Shown: piece by piece, positions 9,588 through 18,703 of the stretch
How the letters are laid out: every line of letters starts with the position of its first letter
Position numbering within the stretch: position 1 is the stretch's first letter
Source: Sediminicola sp963974715
GTDB taxonomy: Bacteria > Bacteroidota > Bacteroidia > Flavobacteriales > Flavobacteriaceae
Length of the DNA: 64,000 nucleotides
Assembly: GCA_963974715.1 (NCBI GenBank)
Contig: CAXBDK010000004.1
Location: 62,001 to 126,000 of the forward strand
Direction: 5' to 3'
Program-made: the position numbers and the translations under genes
The notes under the pieces: generated by a model
Databases searched by the model: none
What the model was told of the DNA's origin: nothing
The model's input: the letters and a program-made list of their open reading frames with translations, nothing else

Positions 9588-9674
9588 AAAATCCGGAACG
9601 GACCAACTCGGATGGGGGTCCTAAAATAGGGTCAGTGGTATAACGACCTTAAAATGTTATTCGGCCATGTTACC

Positions 9675-9803
9675 TTAATTATTTGAGATTTTTCGTTTAA
9701 AGCCATAGATCAAAAGGCCGATGGCGAGAAGGACACATAGTACTATATACAATACAGGCCTTTCGTCCATACTGTTCATAATTGCATTTAAAATATCTTC
9801 CAT
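9675..9803 (-). CDS. 42-residue single-pass membrane protein, unknown function
   Basis: A short frame from ATG 9803 to TAA 9675. The product has an acidic N-terminus (MEDILNAIMNSMDERP), one hydrophobic helix (VLYIVLCVLLAIGLLIYGF, about residues 17-35) and a basic tail (KRKISNN), which predicts an N-out, C-in orientation. It stands alone between the repeat element and the serine hydrolase. I do not recognise a family. The clean amphipathic layout and positive-inside tail argue for a real gene, but no ribosome site is evident. Confidence 0.5.
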   Translation of the reverse strand: MEDILNAIMNSMDERPVLYIVLCVLLAIGLLIYGFKRKISNN

Positions 9804-10072
9804 TACGATCATTTATTTTATTACTGAATTCATTAAACAACACTTACTATAGATTGAACAATGGAGAAAGGTTGCTTTTAACAATTATAAAGTTTTCCAA
9901 AAAACACATATCTAACTGTTAACGCTACCGTTGTCAAAAAATTTCGTTCACATTAGGGTCGCTCTCGTTAGTTTGACCCTAAAGCCTTGTAGGATGGAAC
10001 GAATTTCCTATTTTAGTAGTGTTCGGCCATTTATACAAGTACCCAAAATCAGTTATCCAAAAAAAACATCCA

Positions 10073-11362
10073 ATGATCAAAAAAAGCTTGCTTCTCTTAC
10101 TTCTCTACGTGTTACCTTTCAGTCCCTACGCACAATCCGACATACATATAACCCTACCGCTTTCCGAAGCGGATCCGGCAGAAGTGGGTATGTCCGCTGC
10201 TCGGCTTGCCCGGATAGATTCTATGTGTTTGGAGGCCATTGCCAACGGAGAAGTCCCCGGAATGGTGGCACTTGTGGCCCGAAATGGGCACATTGTATAT
10301 CACAAGGCTTTTGGAAAAGCAGATCACCGAGCGGGCAGGGATTTTAAAAAGGATGACATCTTTAGGATCGCATCACAAACGAAGGCCATTACATCCACTG
10401 CGGTAATGATGTTGTGGGAAGAGGGAAAATTTCAGCTGGACGACCCCATTTCCAAATATATTCCCGAATTTAAAGATCCCAAAGTTTTGGACTCCCTTCA
10501 CTCCGACGGCAATTACACCACCATCCCGGCCAATAAGGAAATTACCATAAGGCATTTGCTGACCCATACGTCCGGTTTGGGATACGGGGTAATCGATGGC
10601 GACGAAAGGTTCCGTAAAATATACGCCAAAGCGGGCATTACAGACCTGTTTACCACTGAGGATATTCCCATTGGGGAAAGTGTTGAAAAATTGGCAGTAC
10701 TTCCACTGCACCATAACCCAGGTGAAAAGTTCACATATAGTGAGGGACTTGATGTACTGGGCTATTTTATAGAGGTCGTTTCGGGAATGCCCTTGGACCA
10801 ATATTTCAGGACCAAGATCTTTGACCCTTTGGGCATGGACGATACATGGTTCTACCTTCCCAAATCCAAGCACGACCGCTTGGTCCCCATTCAAATGAAG
10901 GAAAATGGAAAATGGATCACCTACCCTACCACCTTTTATGATCCCAATTATCCCATTAAGGGATCCAAACGTTTTTTTTCGGGTGGGGCGGGCCTCTCCA
11001 GTACGGCAGGGGATTATGCCACTTTTTTGCAGATGTACCTTAATAATGGGGAACTGAACGGTACCAGATTGTTGGCCAGGACAACGGTGCAGGCCATTAT
11101 GGCCAATCAGATCGGGGACTTGATGGGCGATTCCGGATCATATTATGGCCTTGCATTTGGGGTACTGGACCAAAAGGGACAGGATATGGGCGGCAAAGGA
11201 AGTATAGGGACCTTTGAGTGGGGAGGGTACTTCAATACCCAATATTTTGCCGATCCCCAAGAAAAATTGATAGGGATCCTAATGAAACAGACCCAAAAAA
11301 CCGATTCGGACAATACTTCATGGAAATTCAAACTCTTGGTAGGACAGGCTGTGGCCGATTGA
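10073..11362 (+). CDS. Exported serine beta-lactamase-like hydrolase
   Basis: Penicillin-binding-protein/class C beta-lactamase fold enzyme (PF00144 type), usually an esterase or peptidase acting on cell-wall or D-amino acid substrates. 429 residues from ATG 10073; an in-frame GTG at 10019 would only add residues ahead of the signal peptide (KKSLLLLLLYVLPFSPYAQ). Active-site motifs: SQTK with Ser about 101 and Lys 104, the YSE triad Tyr in GEKFTYSEGLDVLG, and the conserved LLTHTSGLGYG loop. It is monocistronic and convergent with the hydroxyproline operon. The physiological substrate is unknown, and resistance to beta-lactams should not be assumed. Confidence 0.85.
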   Translation: MIKKSLLLLLLYVLPFSPYAQSDIHITLPLSEADPAEVGMSAARLARIDSMCLEAIANGEVPGMVALVARNGHIVYHKAFGKADHRAGRDFKKDDIFRIASQTKAITSTAVMMLWEEGKFQLDDPISKYIPEFKDPKVLDSLHSDGNYTTIPANKEITIRHLLTHTSGLGYGVIDGDERFRKIYAKAGITDLFTTEDIPIGESVEKLAVLPLHHNPGEKFTYSEGLDVLGYFIEVVSGMPLDQYFRTKIFDPLGMDDTWFYLPKSKHDRLVPIQMKENGKWITYPTTFYDPNYPIKGSKRFFSGGAGLSSTAGDYATFLQMYLNNGELNGTRLLARTTVQAIMANQIGDLMGDSGSYYGLAFGVLDQKGQDMGGKGSIGTFEWGGYFNTQYFADPQEKLIGILMKQTQKTDSDNTSWKFKLLVGQAVAD

Positions 11363-11443
11363 AACACGCATACGGTCCGCCTCTTAATTTGGAACAGCAC
11401 CGATTGGGCCAGACCGATTGGAAAATCGTATTCGGCCCCTTAT

Positions 11444-12688
11444 TTATTGGAACCTTTCCGGCCTAAAGGGTCGTAGATCTACCGTCGTTTTTTCTTTGGT
11501 AATGCCTTGGGTCACCAGTTTCCCAGTAATGGGCCCTAGGCTCCAACCCATCATGGCATGGCCTGCAGCAAGGGTAAGATTGTCATATTTTAAGGTCTTC
11601 CCAATAAAGGGCAGGCCGTCGGGCGAAACAGGTCTAAGGCCGGATACGGCACCCTCTTTTTCCTTCGGCTGGATTTCCACAGATCTGTAGTATTTTTTTA
11701 CGGCACTGGCCAAGGCTTCGACCCTTTCCCTGCGAACCAAGGAATTATTTCCTGAAAATTCCATGGTTCCGGCAAATCTACTGAAACCTTTCATAGGGGT
11801 GACCGCAACTTTAGCCTCTACCAGGATTGCAGGGACGGCGATGCCCGTTTCCCTGTACACGTCCATACTGTAGCCTTTTCCTCCCTGGACGGGGATATAC
11901 AATCCCAACGACCTCACCAAGGGGGATGTCCAACTACCGCTCGCCAATACATATTCATCGGCCGTAAATAGATTATTTTGGGTTTCCACCCCTGTGATAT
12001 GCCCGTTTTGTACCTGAAAGCCCTTTACCTGTTGCCGCAGCTCAAAATTTGCCCCCATTGTAACGAGCCACGATTTCAATTGCCCCATAAACTCATTTGG
12101 AGTGGTATGGGAGTCACATTTGTAATGTACGGCCCCTGTTACATGATCGGAAAAAACAGGTTCAAGTTCATGCAATGCCTTCTTGGACAAACAATCCACT
12201 TCAAGTCCTTCTTTCACGGCCCTTTGTGCGACTTCCAGCTCTTCTTCTTCTGCCTTAGGTGTCCCATATGCCAACAGCACTCCCTTTTTCTCATAATGGA
12301 ATTCGAAATCCAATGTAGCCAAGAGTTCCTCATAGAGTACCTGGCTTTGAAGGTTCAGTTCTTTTAGGGCCGGTATGGCATTTTCGACCCGTTGTACGTT
12401 CGCCGACCTTTTAAAATCCAGCGCCCATCTAAAAAAATCGGTATCCCATCGCGGTTTGATATAAAAGGGACTGGAACTGTTCAACATCCACTTTAGCCCC
12501 TTGGAAATCATTCCCGGGGCGGCCAAGGGAATAAAGTGGCTTGGGGTAATATATCCCGCATTTATATAGGACGCACCCGATTCCATATCGCCCTGATCCA
12601 GAATGGTCACGGAAAAACCTTCCTTTATTAAATAGTAAGCGCTGCACAGTCCGGAAATACCACCGCCGATGATAAGGATCTTCTTCAA
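11444..12688 (-). CDS. FAD-dependent D-amino acid oxidase family, cis-4-hydroxy-D-proline oxidase/dehydrogenase
   Basis: DAO-family flavoprotein of 414 residues that begins with the Rossmann FAD motif ILIIGGGISGLCSAYYL and ends with the family segment GLRPVSPDGLPFIGKT and GHAMMGWSLGP. It starts at TTG 12688, since no ATG precedes the FAD motif. It is the last gene of a four-gene operon with a hydroxyproline epimerase, a DHDPS-like deaminase and a semialdehyde dehydrogenase. That context points to oxidation of cis-4-hydroxy-D-proline to 1-pyrroline-4-hydroxy-2-carboxylate. The exact electron acceptor is unknown. Confidence 0.85.
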   Translation of the reverse strand: MKKILIIGGGISGLCSAYYLIKEGFSVTILDQGDMESGASYINAGYITPSHFIPLAAPGMISKGLKWMLNSSSPFYIKPRWDTDFFRWALDFKRSANVQRVENAIPALKELNLQSQVLYEELLATLDFEFHYEKKGVLLAYGTPKAEEEELEVAQRAVKEGLEVDCLSKKALHELEPVFSDHVTGAVHYKCDSHTTPNEFMGQLKSWLVTMGANFELRQQVKGFQVQNGHITGVETQNNLFTADEYVLASGSWTSPLVRSLGLYIPVQGGKGYSMDVYRETGIAVPAILVEAKVAVTPMKGFSRFAGTMEFSGNNSLVRRERVEALASAVKKYYRSVEIQPKEKEGAVSGLRPVSPDGLPFIGKTLKYDNLTLAAGHAMMGWSLGPITGKLVTQGITKEKTTVDLRPFRPERFQ

Positions 12689-12709
12689 TATAATTCGTTT
12701 AAATTGATG

Positions 12710-13711
12710 TTATAGCACTTGGAAACCATGGGCATAGGGATCGTCATCGTCAATTATGATATTGTTGTAGCCTGTTACCTGGGCCCATCCCTCAATACTT
12801 GGAACAATGGCCGGTACCCCCGCAATTTCGGTCTCCTCCTCCACTCGCCCTATAAACTTGCTTCCAATAATGCTTTCATGTACAAATTCATCGCCCATCT
12901 TGAGTTTTCCCATAGCATGCCATTGGGCCATGCGTGCAGATGTTCCCGTTCCACATGGCGAACGATCGATGGCCTTATCCCCATAAAAGACCGCATTTCT
13001 GGCAGTGGCCCGGGGATCTATGGTGGTCCCTGTCCATAGGATATGGCTTAGACCGTTGATGGTGGCATCCTCTGGGTGCACGAACTGCTGCGAGCGGTTC
13101 AGGTTTTTACGGAGCTGTCCGCTCCATGCGATAAGGTCCCCTGCCGAATAATGTTCAAGTCCCTTAAAATTTTCCTGTACGTCCACAATGGCGTAAAAAT
13201 TGCCACCGTAGGCAACATCCACCGTAAGCATGCCCAATTCGGGGCAAGGGACCTCTATCCGAGAGGCGGCCATAAAGGATTTAATGTTTACCAAGCGTAC
13301 GGAAGTGACTTTTTTTCCTTGTTGGGCATAGCTGACCCGTACCAATCCTGCCGGGGTCTCCAGCCGTAGTTGTCCCGGGATTTTTGGGACCACGAGGCCT
13401 TCCTCTATCATCACCGTCACCGTGCCGATGGTCCCATGTCCGCACATGGGCAAACAGCCACTTGTCTCGATAAAAAGGATGCCCACGTCGTTTTGGGGAT
13501 CGCTGGGCGGAAAAAGGATACTGCCGCTCATCATATCGTGTCCCCTGGGCTCGAACATTAGTCCCTTCCTTATCCAATCGTATTCCCTGAGAAAGTGCTG
13601 GCGTTTGGCGCTCATCGAGTCACCGATCAAAAAAGGACCGCCCCCGGCGACTACCCTAACGGGATTGCCACAGGTATGGGCATCAATGCAAAAAAAGGTT
13701 TTCCTTGACAT
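12710..13711 (-). CDS. 4-hydroxyproline 2-epimerase
   Basis: Proline racemase superfamily enzyme (333 aa) that inverts C2 of trans-4-hydroxy-L-proline to cis-4-hydroxy-D-proline. Both catalytic cysteines are present: Cys90 in MCGHGTIG and Cys253 in DRSPCGTGTSARMA. The second cysteine separates epimerases or racemases from the trans-3-hydroxyproline dehydratases, which have Thr there. The typical N-terminal IDAHTCGNPVRVVAGG is also seen. The gene lies 3 bp after the aldehyde dehydrogenase stop and 21 bp before the oxidase, in the same operon. Confidence 0.92.
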   Translation of the reverse strand: MSRKTFFCIDAHTCGNPVRVVAGGGPFLIGDSMSAKRQHFLREYDWIRKGLMFEPRGHDMMSGSILFPPSDPQNDVGILFIETSGCLPMCGHGTIGTVTVMIEEGLVVPKIPGQLRLETPAGLVRVSYAQQGKKVTSVRLVNIKSFMAASRIEVPCPELGMLTVDVAYGGNFYAIVDVQENFKGLEHYSAGDLIAWSGQLRKNLNRSQQFVHPEDATINGLSHILWTGTTIDPRATARNAVFYGDKAIDRSPCGTGTSARMAQWHAMGKLKMGDEFVHESIIGSKFIGRVEEETEIAGVPAIVPSIEGWAQVTGYNNIIIDDDDPYAHGFQVL

Positions 13712-13714
13712 GGA

Positions 13715-15277
13715 TTATAGTGCATTCTTGGTAAGTTGATCATTTACGGTCCTCATGATACCCAATGGATTTCTATCCTGTAGCGCCTTTGGCAACAGGT
13801 CATTTGGCCAATCCTGATAGGAAAACGGCCTTACCCATCTATAGATGGAGGTACTGCCCACCGAGGTAAATTTGCTGTCGGATGAAGCGGGGAAAGGACC
13901 TCCATGGGTCATTGCGCTGCTTACCTCCACACCGGTCGGCACATTGTTGTACAACAGGCGGCCAACCTTGCCCTTAAGGGCCTGTATGGCATCTCTGTAC
14001 AGTTCAAGTTCATCTAGGCCCGCCGCCAACACGGTACCGGTCAACTGCCCCTCCAAACCGTTTACTATGGCGGTCAATTGTTGGTGGTCATCACATTTGA
14101 CCACCACCGAAAAAGGACCGAATACCTCCTGATGGAAAGTTTTGTCCGCCACCATTTCACTACCCGAAATGGCAAGGACATAAGGAGCGGCGTAGTTGGG
14201 AAGCGTTTCGGTCTGTGGTTCCGCAACAACTCCCTTTGCCTTTAGGACATTTGTCTTGGACCCTTCGTAATGAGCTTTAATGGAGGGGTGCAGCATACAG
14301 CTGGGGTCGATTTTTTTAATTTCGGCTTCCAACAGATCGATGAAACCATCCAATTCCTTTCCATCAATTCCCAAGATCAGCCCTGGATTGGTACAGAATT
14401 GCCCGGTACCCATACTGATGGAAGCAGCATATTTTTGTGCCCATCCCTCCTTGTCCTGTTTGAGTGCGGATGGGAGTACCAAAACCGGATTTATACTTCC
14501 CATCTCCGCGTACACCGGGATGGGGACCTCCCGTTGGGCAGCAATTTCACAAAGGGCGGTCCCGCCCTTAATGCTTCCCGTAAAACCTACCGCCTTGATC
14601 AGGGGATGGGATACGAGTGCCTTTCCTACCGAAATACCACTGCTATTAAGATTGGAAAATACCCCGTTCGGCATTCCGGTCCTTTCGGCCGCCCTGATGA
14701 TGGCAGAAGAGACCAGTTCACCTGTGCCCGCATGTAGTGGATGGGATTTAACCACAACCGGACAACCGGCAGCCAGTGCACTTGCCGTATCGCCCCCAGC
14801 GGTGGAAAAGGCAAAGGGAAAATTACTTGCACCAAAAACAGCTACCGGGCCCAAGGGCACCATAATCCGTCTGATATCCGGTTTTCCCTGTCCGTTACTG
14901 ATGATGGCCCCTACCCAAGAACCTTGGCGCAATAAGGCCGAGAACGACCTTAACTGTCCTATCGTCCGTGTACGTTCGCCGTTGGCCCTTCCCATGGGAA
15001 GTCCGGATTCCATAACATAGGTATTGAGCAAGGTTTCTCCCAATGCTTCGATTTCATCGGCAATGGCATCCAAAAAGGCAGCCTTTTTTTCCCCTTCCAT
15101 CTGCCCGTACGTCTCAAAGGCCATGGAAGCCAATTGTACGGCTTCCGAGATCTCTTCCTCAGTAGCTTCGAAAAAAAGTGGGTCGTTTTCCCGATTCGAC
15201 TCAGGATTTATGGTTTTATACGTTGTATTACCTTTTGCGGAAAGCGTCCTTCCAATATAATTTTTTCCCGTTATCAT
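13715..15277 (-). CDS. Alpha-ketoglutarate semialdehyde dehydrogenase
   Basis: NAD(P)-dependent aldehyde dehydrogenase, 520 residues, that oxidises 2,5-dioxopentanoate to 2-oxoglutarate for the TCA cycle. ALDH motifs are seen: PLGPVAVFGASNFPFAFS for cofactor binding, a general-base Glu in YAEMGSINPV, and the catalytic Cys in GTGQFCTNPG. The FCTNPG form and the length fit the KGSADH subgroup of hydroxyproline and pentose/sugar-acid pathways. It is the second gene of the hydroxyproline operon, starting 19 bp after the deaminase. A role in an oxidative arabinose route is less likely because the adjacent arabinose operon is the isomerase type. Confidence 0.9.
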   Translation of the reverse strand: MITGKNYIGRTLSAKGNTTYKTINPESNRENDPLFFEATEEEISEAVQLASMAFETYGQMEGEKKAAFLDAIADEIEALGETLLNTYVMESGLPMGRANGERTRTIGQLRSFSALLRQGSWVGAIISNGQGKPDIRRIMVPLGPVAVFGASNFPFAFSTAGGDTASALAAGCPVVVKSHPLHAGTGELVSSAIIRAAERTGMPNGVFSNLNSSGISVGKALVSHPLIKAVGFTGSIKGGTALCEIAAQREVPIPVYAEMGSINPVLVLPSALKQDKEGWAQKYAASISMGTGQFCTNPGLILGIDGKELDGFIDLLEAEIKKIDPSCMLHPSIKAHYEGSKTNVLKAKGVVAEPQTETLPNYAAPYVLAISGSEMVADKTFHQEVFGPFSVVVKCDDHQQLTAIVNGLEGQLTGTVLAAGLDELELYRDAIQALKGKVGRLLYNNVPTGVEVSSAMTHGGPFPASSDSKFTSVGSTSIYRWVRPFSYQDWPNDLLPKALQDRNPLGIMRTVNDQLTKNAL

Positions 15278-15296
15278 AGCTTTCTGTTTTAGTGTC

Positions 15297-16211
15297 CTAC
15301 AAATTTTTGTATTCCGGCAGTACCGGTCTGTTCTTCATTGCGGCATCGATAATAGCCAACACCCTATTTCGCTCCCCATCCTGTAGTGGGAGTCGGGGAG
15401 CCCTTACGTTCTCGGTGCCCAGTCCTGTAGCCACTTCCGCCAGTTTAATGTTCTGTACCAACTGTGGCGATATATCCAATTCCAACAAGGGCATGAACCA
15501 TCTGTAAATTTCAAGGGCCTCCTGTATCCTGCCCACTTTCACCAAACTGTAGATGGCAACGGTCTCCGCAGGATATGCGGCCACTAGTCCCGCAACCCAA
15601 CCTTCGGCGCCGGCCACCATGCTTTCAAGGGCCAAGGTATCGACCCCGCAAAGTACCTTTAAACGATTTCCAAAACGGTTCTTGATCCTGGTAACGTTAC
15701 TAATGTCCCTGGTGGATTCCTTTACAGCCTGTATATTTTCCAAGGCCAGCAGTTCTTCGAACATGTCCAAGGTAACCTCTATTTTATAATCCACTGGATT
15801 GTTATAGATCATGATAGGCAGGGAGGTAGCAGAGGCTATTTCCTTAAAATACACTACCGTTTCATGGTCCGTTGCCCTATAACGCATAGGTGGTAGTAAC
15901 ATAAGTCCGTTCACACCAAGTTCTTGGGCCCTTTTGGCCAAGGTTACGGCCTCGGAAGTACGTTGCTCCGCAATATTGACGATCACGGGTACCTTACCGT
16001 CCACTATTCGCAGACAGGTAGTGATCAAAACTTCCTTTTCCTCCTTGGTCAAGGTACTGGCTTCCCCAAGGGTGCCCCCAAGGATGATCCCATGCACACC
16101 GGCCTCCAATTGGGCGTTGATATTTTTCTCGAACATTTCAAGGTCCAATTGGTCCCCGTCTGTAAACTTAGTGGTCACAGCTGGCATAACGCCTTCCCAG
16201 TTTATTGTCAT
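15297..16211 (-). CDS. DHDPS-family 1-pyrroline-4-hydroxy-2-carboxylate deaminase
   Basis: Dihydrodipicolinate synthase/N-acetylneuraminate lyase family aldolase, 304 aa. The Schiff-base Lys lies in IQAVKESTRDISN, the catalytic Tyr in MIYNNPVDYKIE, and the carboxylate-binding loop is GGTLGEASTLTKEE. True DapA is normally elsewhere in flavobacterial genomes, and here the gene leads an operon with epimerase, oxidase and KGSADH, so its likely reaction is deamination and dehydration of 1-pyrroline-4-hydroxy-2-carboxylate to alpha-ketoglutarate semialdehyde. The 185-bp AT-rich upstream region shared with upp presumably carries the promoter. Confidence 0.87.
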   Translation of the reverse strand: MTINWEGVMPAVTTKFTDGDQLDLEMFEKNINAQLEAGVHGIILGGTLGEASTLTKEEKEVLITTCLRIVDGKVPVIVNIAEQRTSEAVTLAKRAQELGVNGLMLLPPMRYRATDHETVVYFKEIASATSLPIMIYNNPVDYKIEVTLDMFEELLALENIQAVKESTRDISNVTRIKNRFGNRLKVLCGVDTLALESMVAGAEGWVAGLVAAYPAETVAIYSLVKVGRIQEALEIYRWFMPLLELDISPQLVQNIKLAEVATGLGTENVRAPRLPLQDGERNRVLAIIDAAMKNRPVLPEYKNL

Positions 16212-16396
16212 CGTTTTTCTTTTTCAACAAAAATAGAAGTTATTGCCATGCTTGTCTTTGTTATTATTAGCCAATTCTAATATTATATTGCCGTGTAAAT
16301 TGATAGATGTCGCTTAAATCAGCAATATTTACAAACATAAGAAAGTACTACTAGGTATTCAATGCCCTGTCATGTTAATTTCACATGATCTGCCTT

Positions 16397-17050
16397 CTAT
16401 AATTTTGGGCCATAGGACAGGTCCCCCGCATCCCCAAGGCCGGGAACTATATATCCTTTGGAGGTTAGTTCGGGATCTACAGCAGCGATCCATAAGTGGG
16501 TGCTGTCGGGAAAGACTTTTTGTACATGTGCCAGTCCCGCTTCCGATCCTATGGCCGATATGATGTGGATACTATCTGGGGTCCCATATGGTTTTAGGGC
16601 ATTGAGTACATTCTCCAGTGTTTTGCCGGTGGCCAACATCGGATCCGTCAGCACCAATACCTTGCCCGTAAGGGAAGGCGATGCAAAATAATTGACCACT
16701 ACCTCAAAGGAATCCTCCCCTTTCGGATGGCGCCGATAAGCCGAAACAAAGGCATTCTCCGCAGCATCAAAATAATTGAGCAGGCCTTGGTGCATAGGTA
16801 GTCCGGCCCTTAAGATGGAACAGATGACCAATTTTTCAGTGCACAAAAATAGTTGTTTATGGCCCAAGGGAGTCGTTATGTCCTGCGGGACATAGTCCAA
16901 AACCTTGCTCATTTCATACCCCAATATCTCCCCGATGCGTTCCATATTACGCCTAAAGCGCAAACGATCCGATTGGATATCCACATTTCTGATTTCCGAA
17001 ACGAACTGGTTTAAAAGTGAATTTTCATCCCCTAGACGATGCACTACCAT
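16397..17050 (-). CDS. upp: Uracil phosphoribosyltransferase
   Basis: Salvages uracil to UMP using PRPP. 217 residues, the usual length. The PRPP-binding loop VLTDPMLATGKTLENVL and the uracil-binding C-terminus GYIVPGLGDAGDLSYGPKL are both intact. It is a stand-alone cytoplasmic housekeeping gene between the hydroxyproline operon and the GH26 gene, read from its own promoter in the 160-bp gap upstream. Confidence 0.96.
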   Translation of the reverse strand: MVVHRLGDENSLLNQFVSEIRNVDIQSDRLRFRRNMERIGEILGYEMSKVLDYVPQDITTPLGHKQLFLCTEKLVICSILRAGLPMHQGLLNYFDAAENAFVSAYRRHPKGEDSFEVVVNYFASPSLTGKVLVLTDPMLATGKTLENVLNALKPYGTPDSIHIISAIGSEAGLAHVQKVFPDSTHLWIAAVDPELTSKGYIVPGLGDAGDLSYGPKL

Positions 17051-17211
17051 AACGTATAATTTTTATCCTAAGATACATCTTTGGCCCAAATAGTGGCCCA
17101 TCTTTCCCCCTAACCCATTAAAACGATCAACATACAAATGATTCCATAAAGCATTAAGAGAACCTTTCCATAAAAAAACATTTGTACATTCGCCAATAGA
17201 CCAAAAATAAA

Positions 17212-18258
17212 ATGGCTCCCGCAAATACATCCGCATCGCCCGAAACAAAGGAACTGTACCAAAAGGTGGCCCGCTTGGGTGCTACCGGGTATGCTTTTGG
17301 CCATCAGGACACTACCGCTTACGGTATCGGATGGCGCTACCAAAACGACACTTTTAGAAGTGATGTACATGATGTGACGGGCGATTTTCCCGCTGTTCAT
17401 GGTTTCGACCTGGGCTATCTTGAAATGGGCAATCCGGAAAATTTGGATAAGGTCTCCTTTTGTTCCATGTCCCGGTTAATGGCAATGGCCCATGAAAATG
17501 GGGCGATCGTTACCGTCAGCTGGCATGCGAACAATCCCCTGACCTTAAAAAACACATGGGATACCACACCCGTGGTGTCCCAAATCCTTAGCGATGGATC
17601 TTTATATGGCCTCTATAGGGAATGGTTGGGAAATTTGGCCCACTTTTTTAATAACCTGAAGGATAATGCGGGGAATTCCATTCCTGTAATATTCAGGCCC
17701 TTTCACGAAATGAACGGTGCATGGTTCTGGTGGGGCAGCGGGAGTTGTTCCCCCACTGAATACAAACAGCTCTGGCGGGAGACCTTTACGATCCTGACCC
17801 AAGAATTGGGCGTGGAGAATATCCTGTTTGCATATTCCCCAAATGCTTTGGAAAAATCGGAAGATTATCTAAAATATTATCCTGGGGATGGGTATGTGGA
17901 CATTCTTGGATTGGACAGTTACCAACATAATGGTCCTGAGGCGTTTTCCGATACGTTGTCAAAGGACCTTGCCATCATGAAATGGGCAGCAATGGAAAAG
18001 GGGAAGCCATTTGCCCTTACGGAAGTAGGGCTGGAAAGGGTGACCCAGCCAGATTGGTGGACCAAGGTTTTCCATCCCAGCGTAAAAGGATCGGGCATTG
18101 CTTGGGCACTTTTTTGGAGAAATGACCGACCGGAACATCATTTTGCCCCCTATTTGGGACATGCCAGTAATCCCGATTTTAAAAAATACCACGAAATGCC
18201 CGAAGTATTCTTCCTGAAGGACATGAAATTTCCTGAAGCGGAGCAGGGGAATTTATAA
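17212..18258 (+). CDS. GH26 endo-beta-1,4-mannanase-like enzyme without signal peptide
   Basis: GH26 TIM-barrel glycosidase of 348 residues. The start AFGHQDTTAYG, the acid/base Glu166 in RPFHEMNGAWFWWG and the nucleophile Glu271 in ALTEVGLERV are clear. Family members cleave mannans and are normally exported. Here the frame is closed by a TAG 13 bp before ATG 17212, so no signal peptide is encoded in frame. The enzyme is therefore cytoplasmic (perhaps acting on imported manno-oligosaccharides) or has lost its leader. The last 244 bp are duplicated downstream around a toxin-antitoxin cassette, so the present C-terminal residues (EAEQGNL) may not be the original ones. Confidence 0.88.
   Translation: MAPANTSASPETKELYQKVARLGATGYAFGHQDTTAYGIGWRYQNDTFRSDVHDVTGDFPAVHGFDLGYLEMGNPENLDKVSFCSMSRLMAMAHENGAIVTVSWHANNPLTLKNTWDTTPVVSQILSDGSLYGLYREWLGNLAHFFNNLKDNAGNSIPVIFRPFHEMNGAWFWWGSGSCSPTEYKQLWRETFTILTQELGVENILFAYSPNALEKSEDYLKYYPGDGYVDILGLDSYQHNGPEAFSDTLSKDLAIMKWAAMEKGKPFALTEVGLERVTQPDWWTKVFHPSVKGSGIAWALFWRNDRPEHHFAPYLGHASNPDFKKYHEMPEVFFLKDMKFPEAEQGNL
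18006..18249 (+). repeat. Direct repeat, proximal copy (3' end of GH26)
   Basis: Matches 19040-19284 almost perfectly. From the GTGGACCAAGG segment to GAGCAGGGG the two copies look identical; the first 50 bp have a few changes and a one-base indel. This copy is part of the intact GH26 reading frame. The repeat boundaries are the GCCATTT start and the GAGCAGGGG end. Confidence 0.93.
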
Positions 18259-18412
18259 ATAAATTATGCTTGCCTGTCGTCCCTCTACATTGTATAACAT
18301 GACTATTTCAACACATTAAAATGGGCTATCGGTAAGTAAGAACGATCAGGAAATAGTCAAATGTAGTACCCTAAAAACAATTTTACAAATAACCTATACA
18401 AACTTGAATATT

Positions 18413-18434
18413 AGGAATACTCATAATAATTCCT
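18413..18434. promoter_or_regulatory. Palindrome upstream of antitoxin, possible autoregulatory operator
   Basis: AGGAAT (18413-18418) and ATTCCT (18429-18434) form an inverted repeat with a 10-nt AT-rich spacer, 26 bp before the antitoxin start. Type II toxin-antitoxin promoters are commonly repressed through such palindromes; here the role is inferred from position. Confidence 0.4.
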
Positions 18435-18460
18435 GAATTTTATATTTTAAACAAATAGAA

Positions 18461-18703
18461 ATGGCGAGCGTTGAAAATATTAGAAGTGGATTGATCGATA
18501 AAATCCTCACGATCAAAGATAAAGAGTTCTTAAAAGCGCTTGATAAACTCATTTCTTCGAGTGCTTCAGAGTCCAACACTGTTGATCTATCAGTGGAGCA
18601 AAAAGTCCTGTTGCAAATGAGCGAGGAGGATATTCAGAGTGGCAGGTTCATTTCCCAAGAAGCAATGAACAAAAGAAATATTGAATGGTTAAACGAACTA
18701 TAG
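18461..18703 (+). CDS. Antitoxin of a ParE/RelE-type pair
   Basis: 80-residue, charged, mostly helical protein (MASVENIRSGLIDKILTIKD at the start, KRNIEWLNEL at the end). It resembles the small Bacteroidetes antitoxins that precede RelE/ParE toxins, with a C-terminal toxin-wrapping helix. No classic DNA-binding domain is obvious in the N-terminal half. The 3' end overlaps the toxin gene by 19 bp, typical of translational coupling in type II modules. Base composition is AT-rich relative to neighbours, which suggests transfer together with the toxin. Confidence 0.8.
   Translation: MASVENIRSGLIDKILTIKDKEFLKALDKLISSSASESNTVDLSVEQKVLLQMSEEDIQSGRFISQEAMNKRNIEWLNEL

Noticed and set aside
10019..10072. 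N-terminal extension of the serine hydrolase from a GTG start
   Set aside because: It would place 18 extra residues ahead of a normal signal peptide; ATG 10073 is the natural start.
15297..16211. Housekeeping dihydrodipicolinate synthase (dapA)
   Set aside because: The operon partners are all hydroxyproline enzymes; a lysine biosynthesis role is less consistent with this context.
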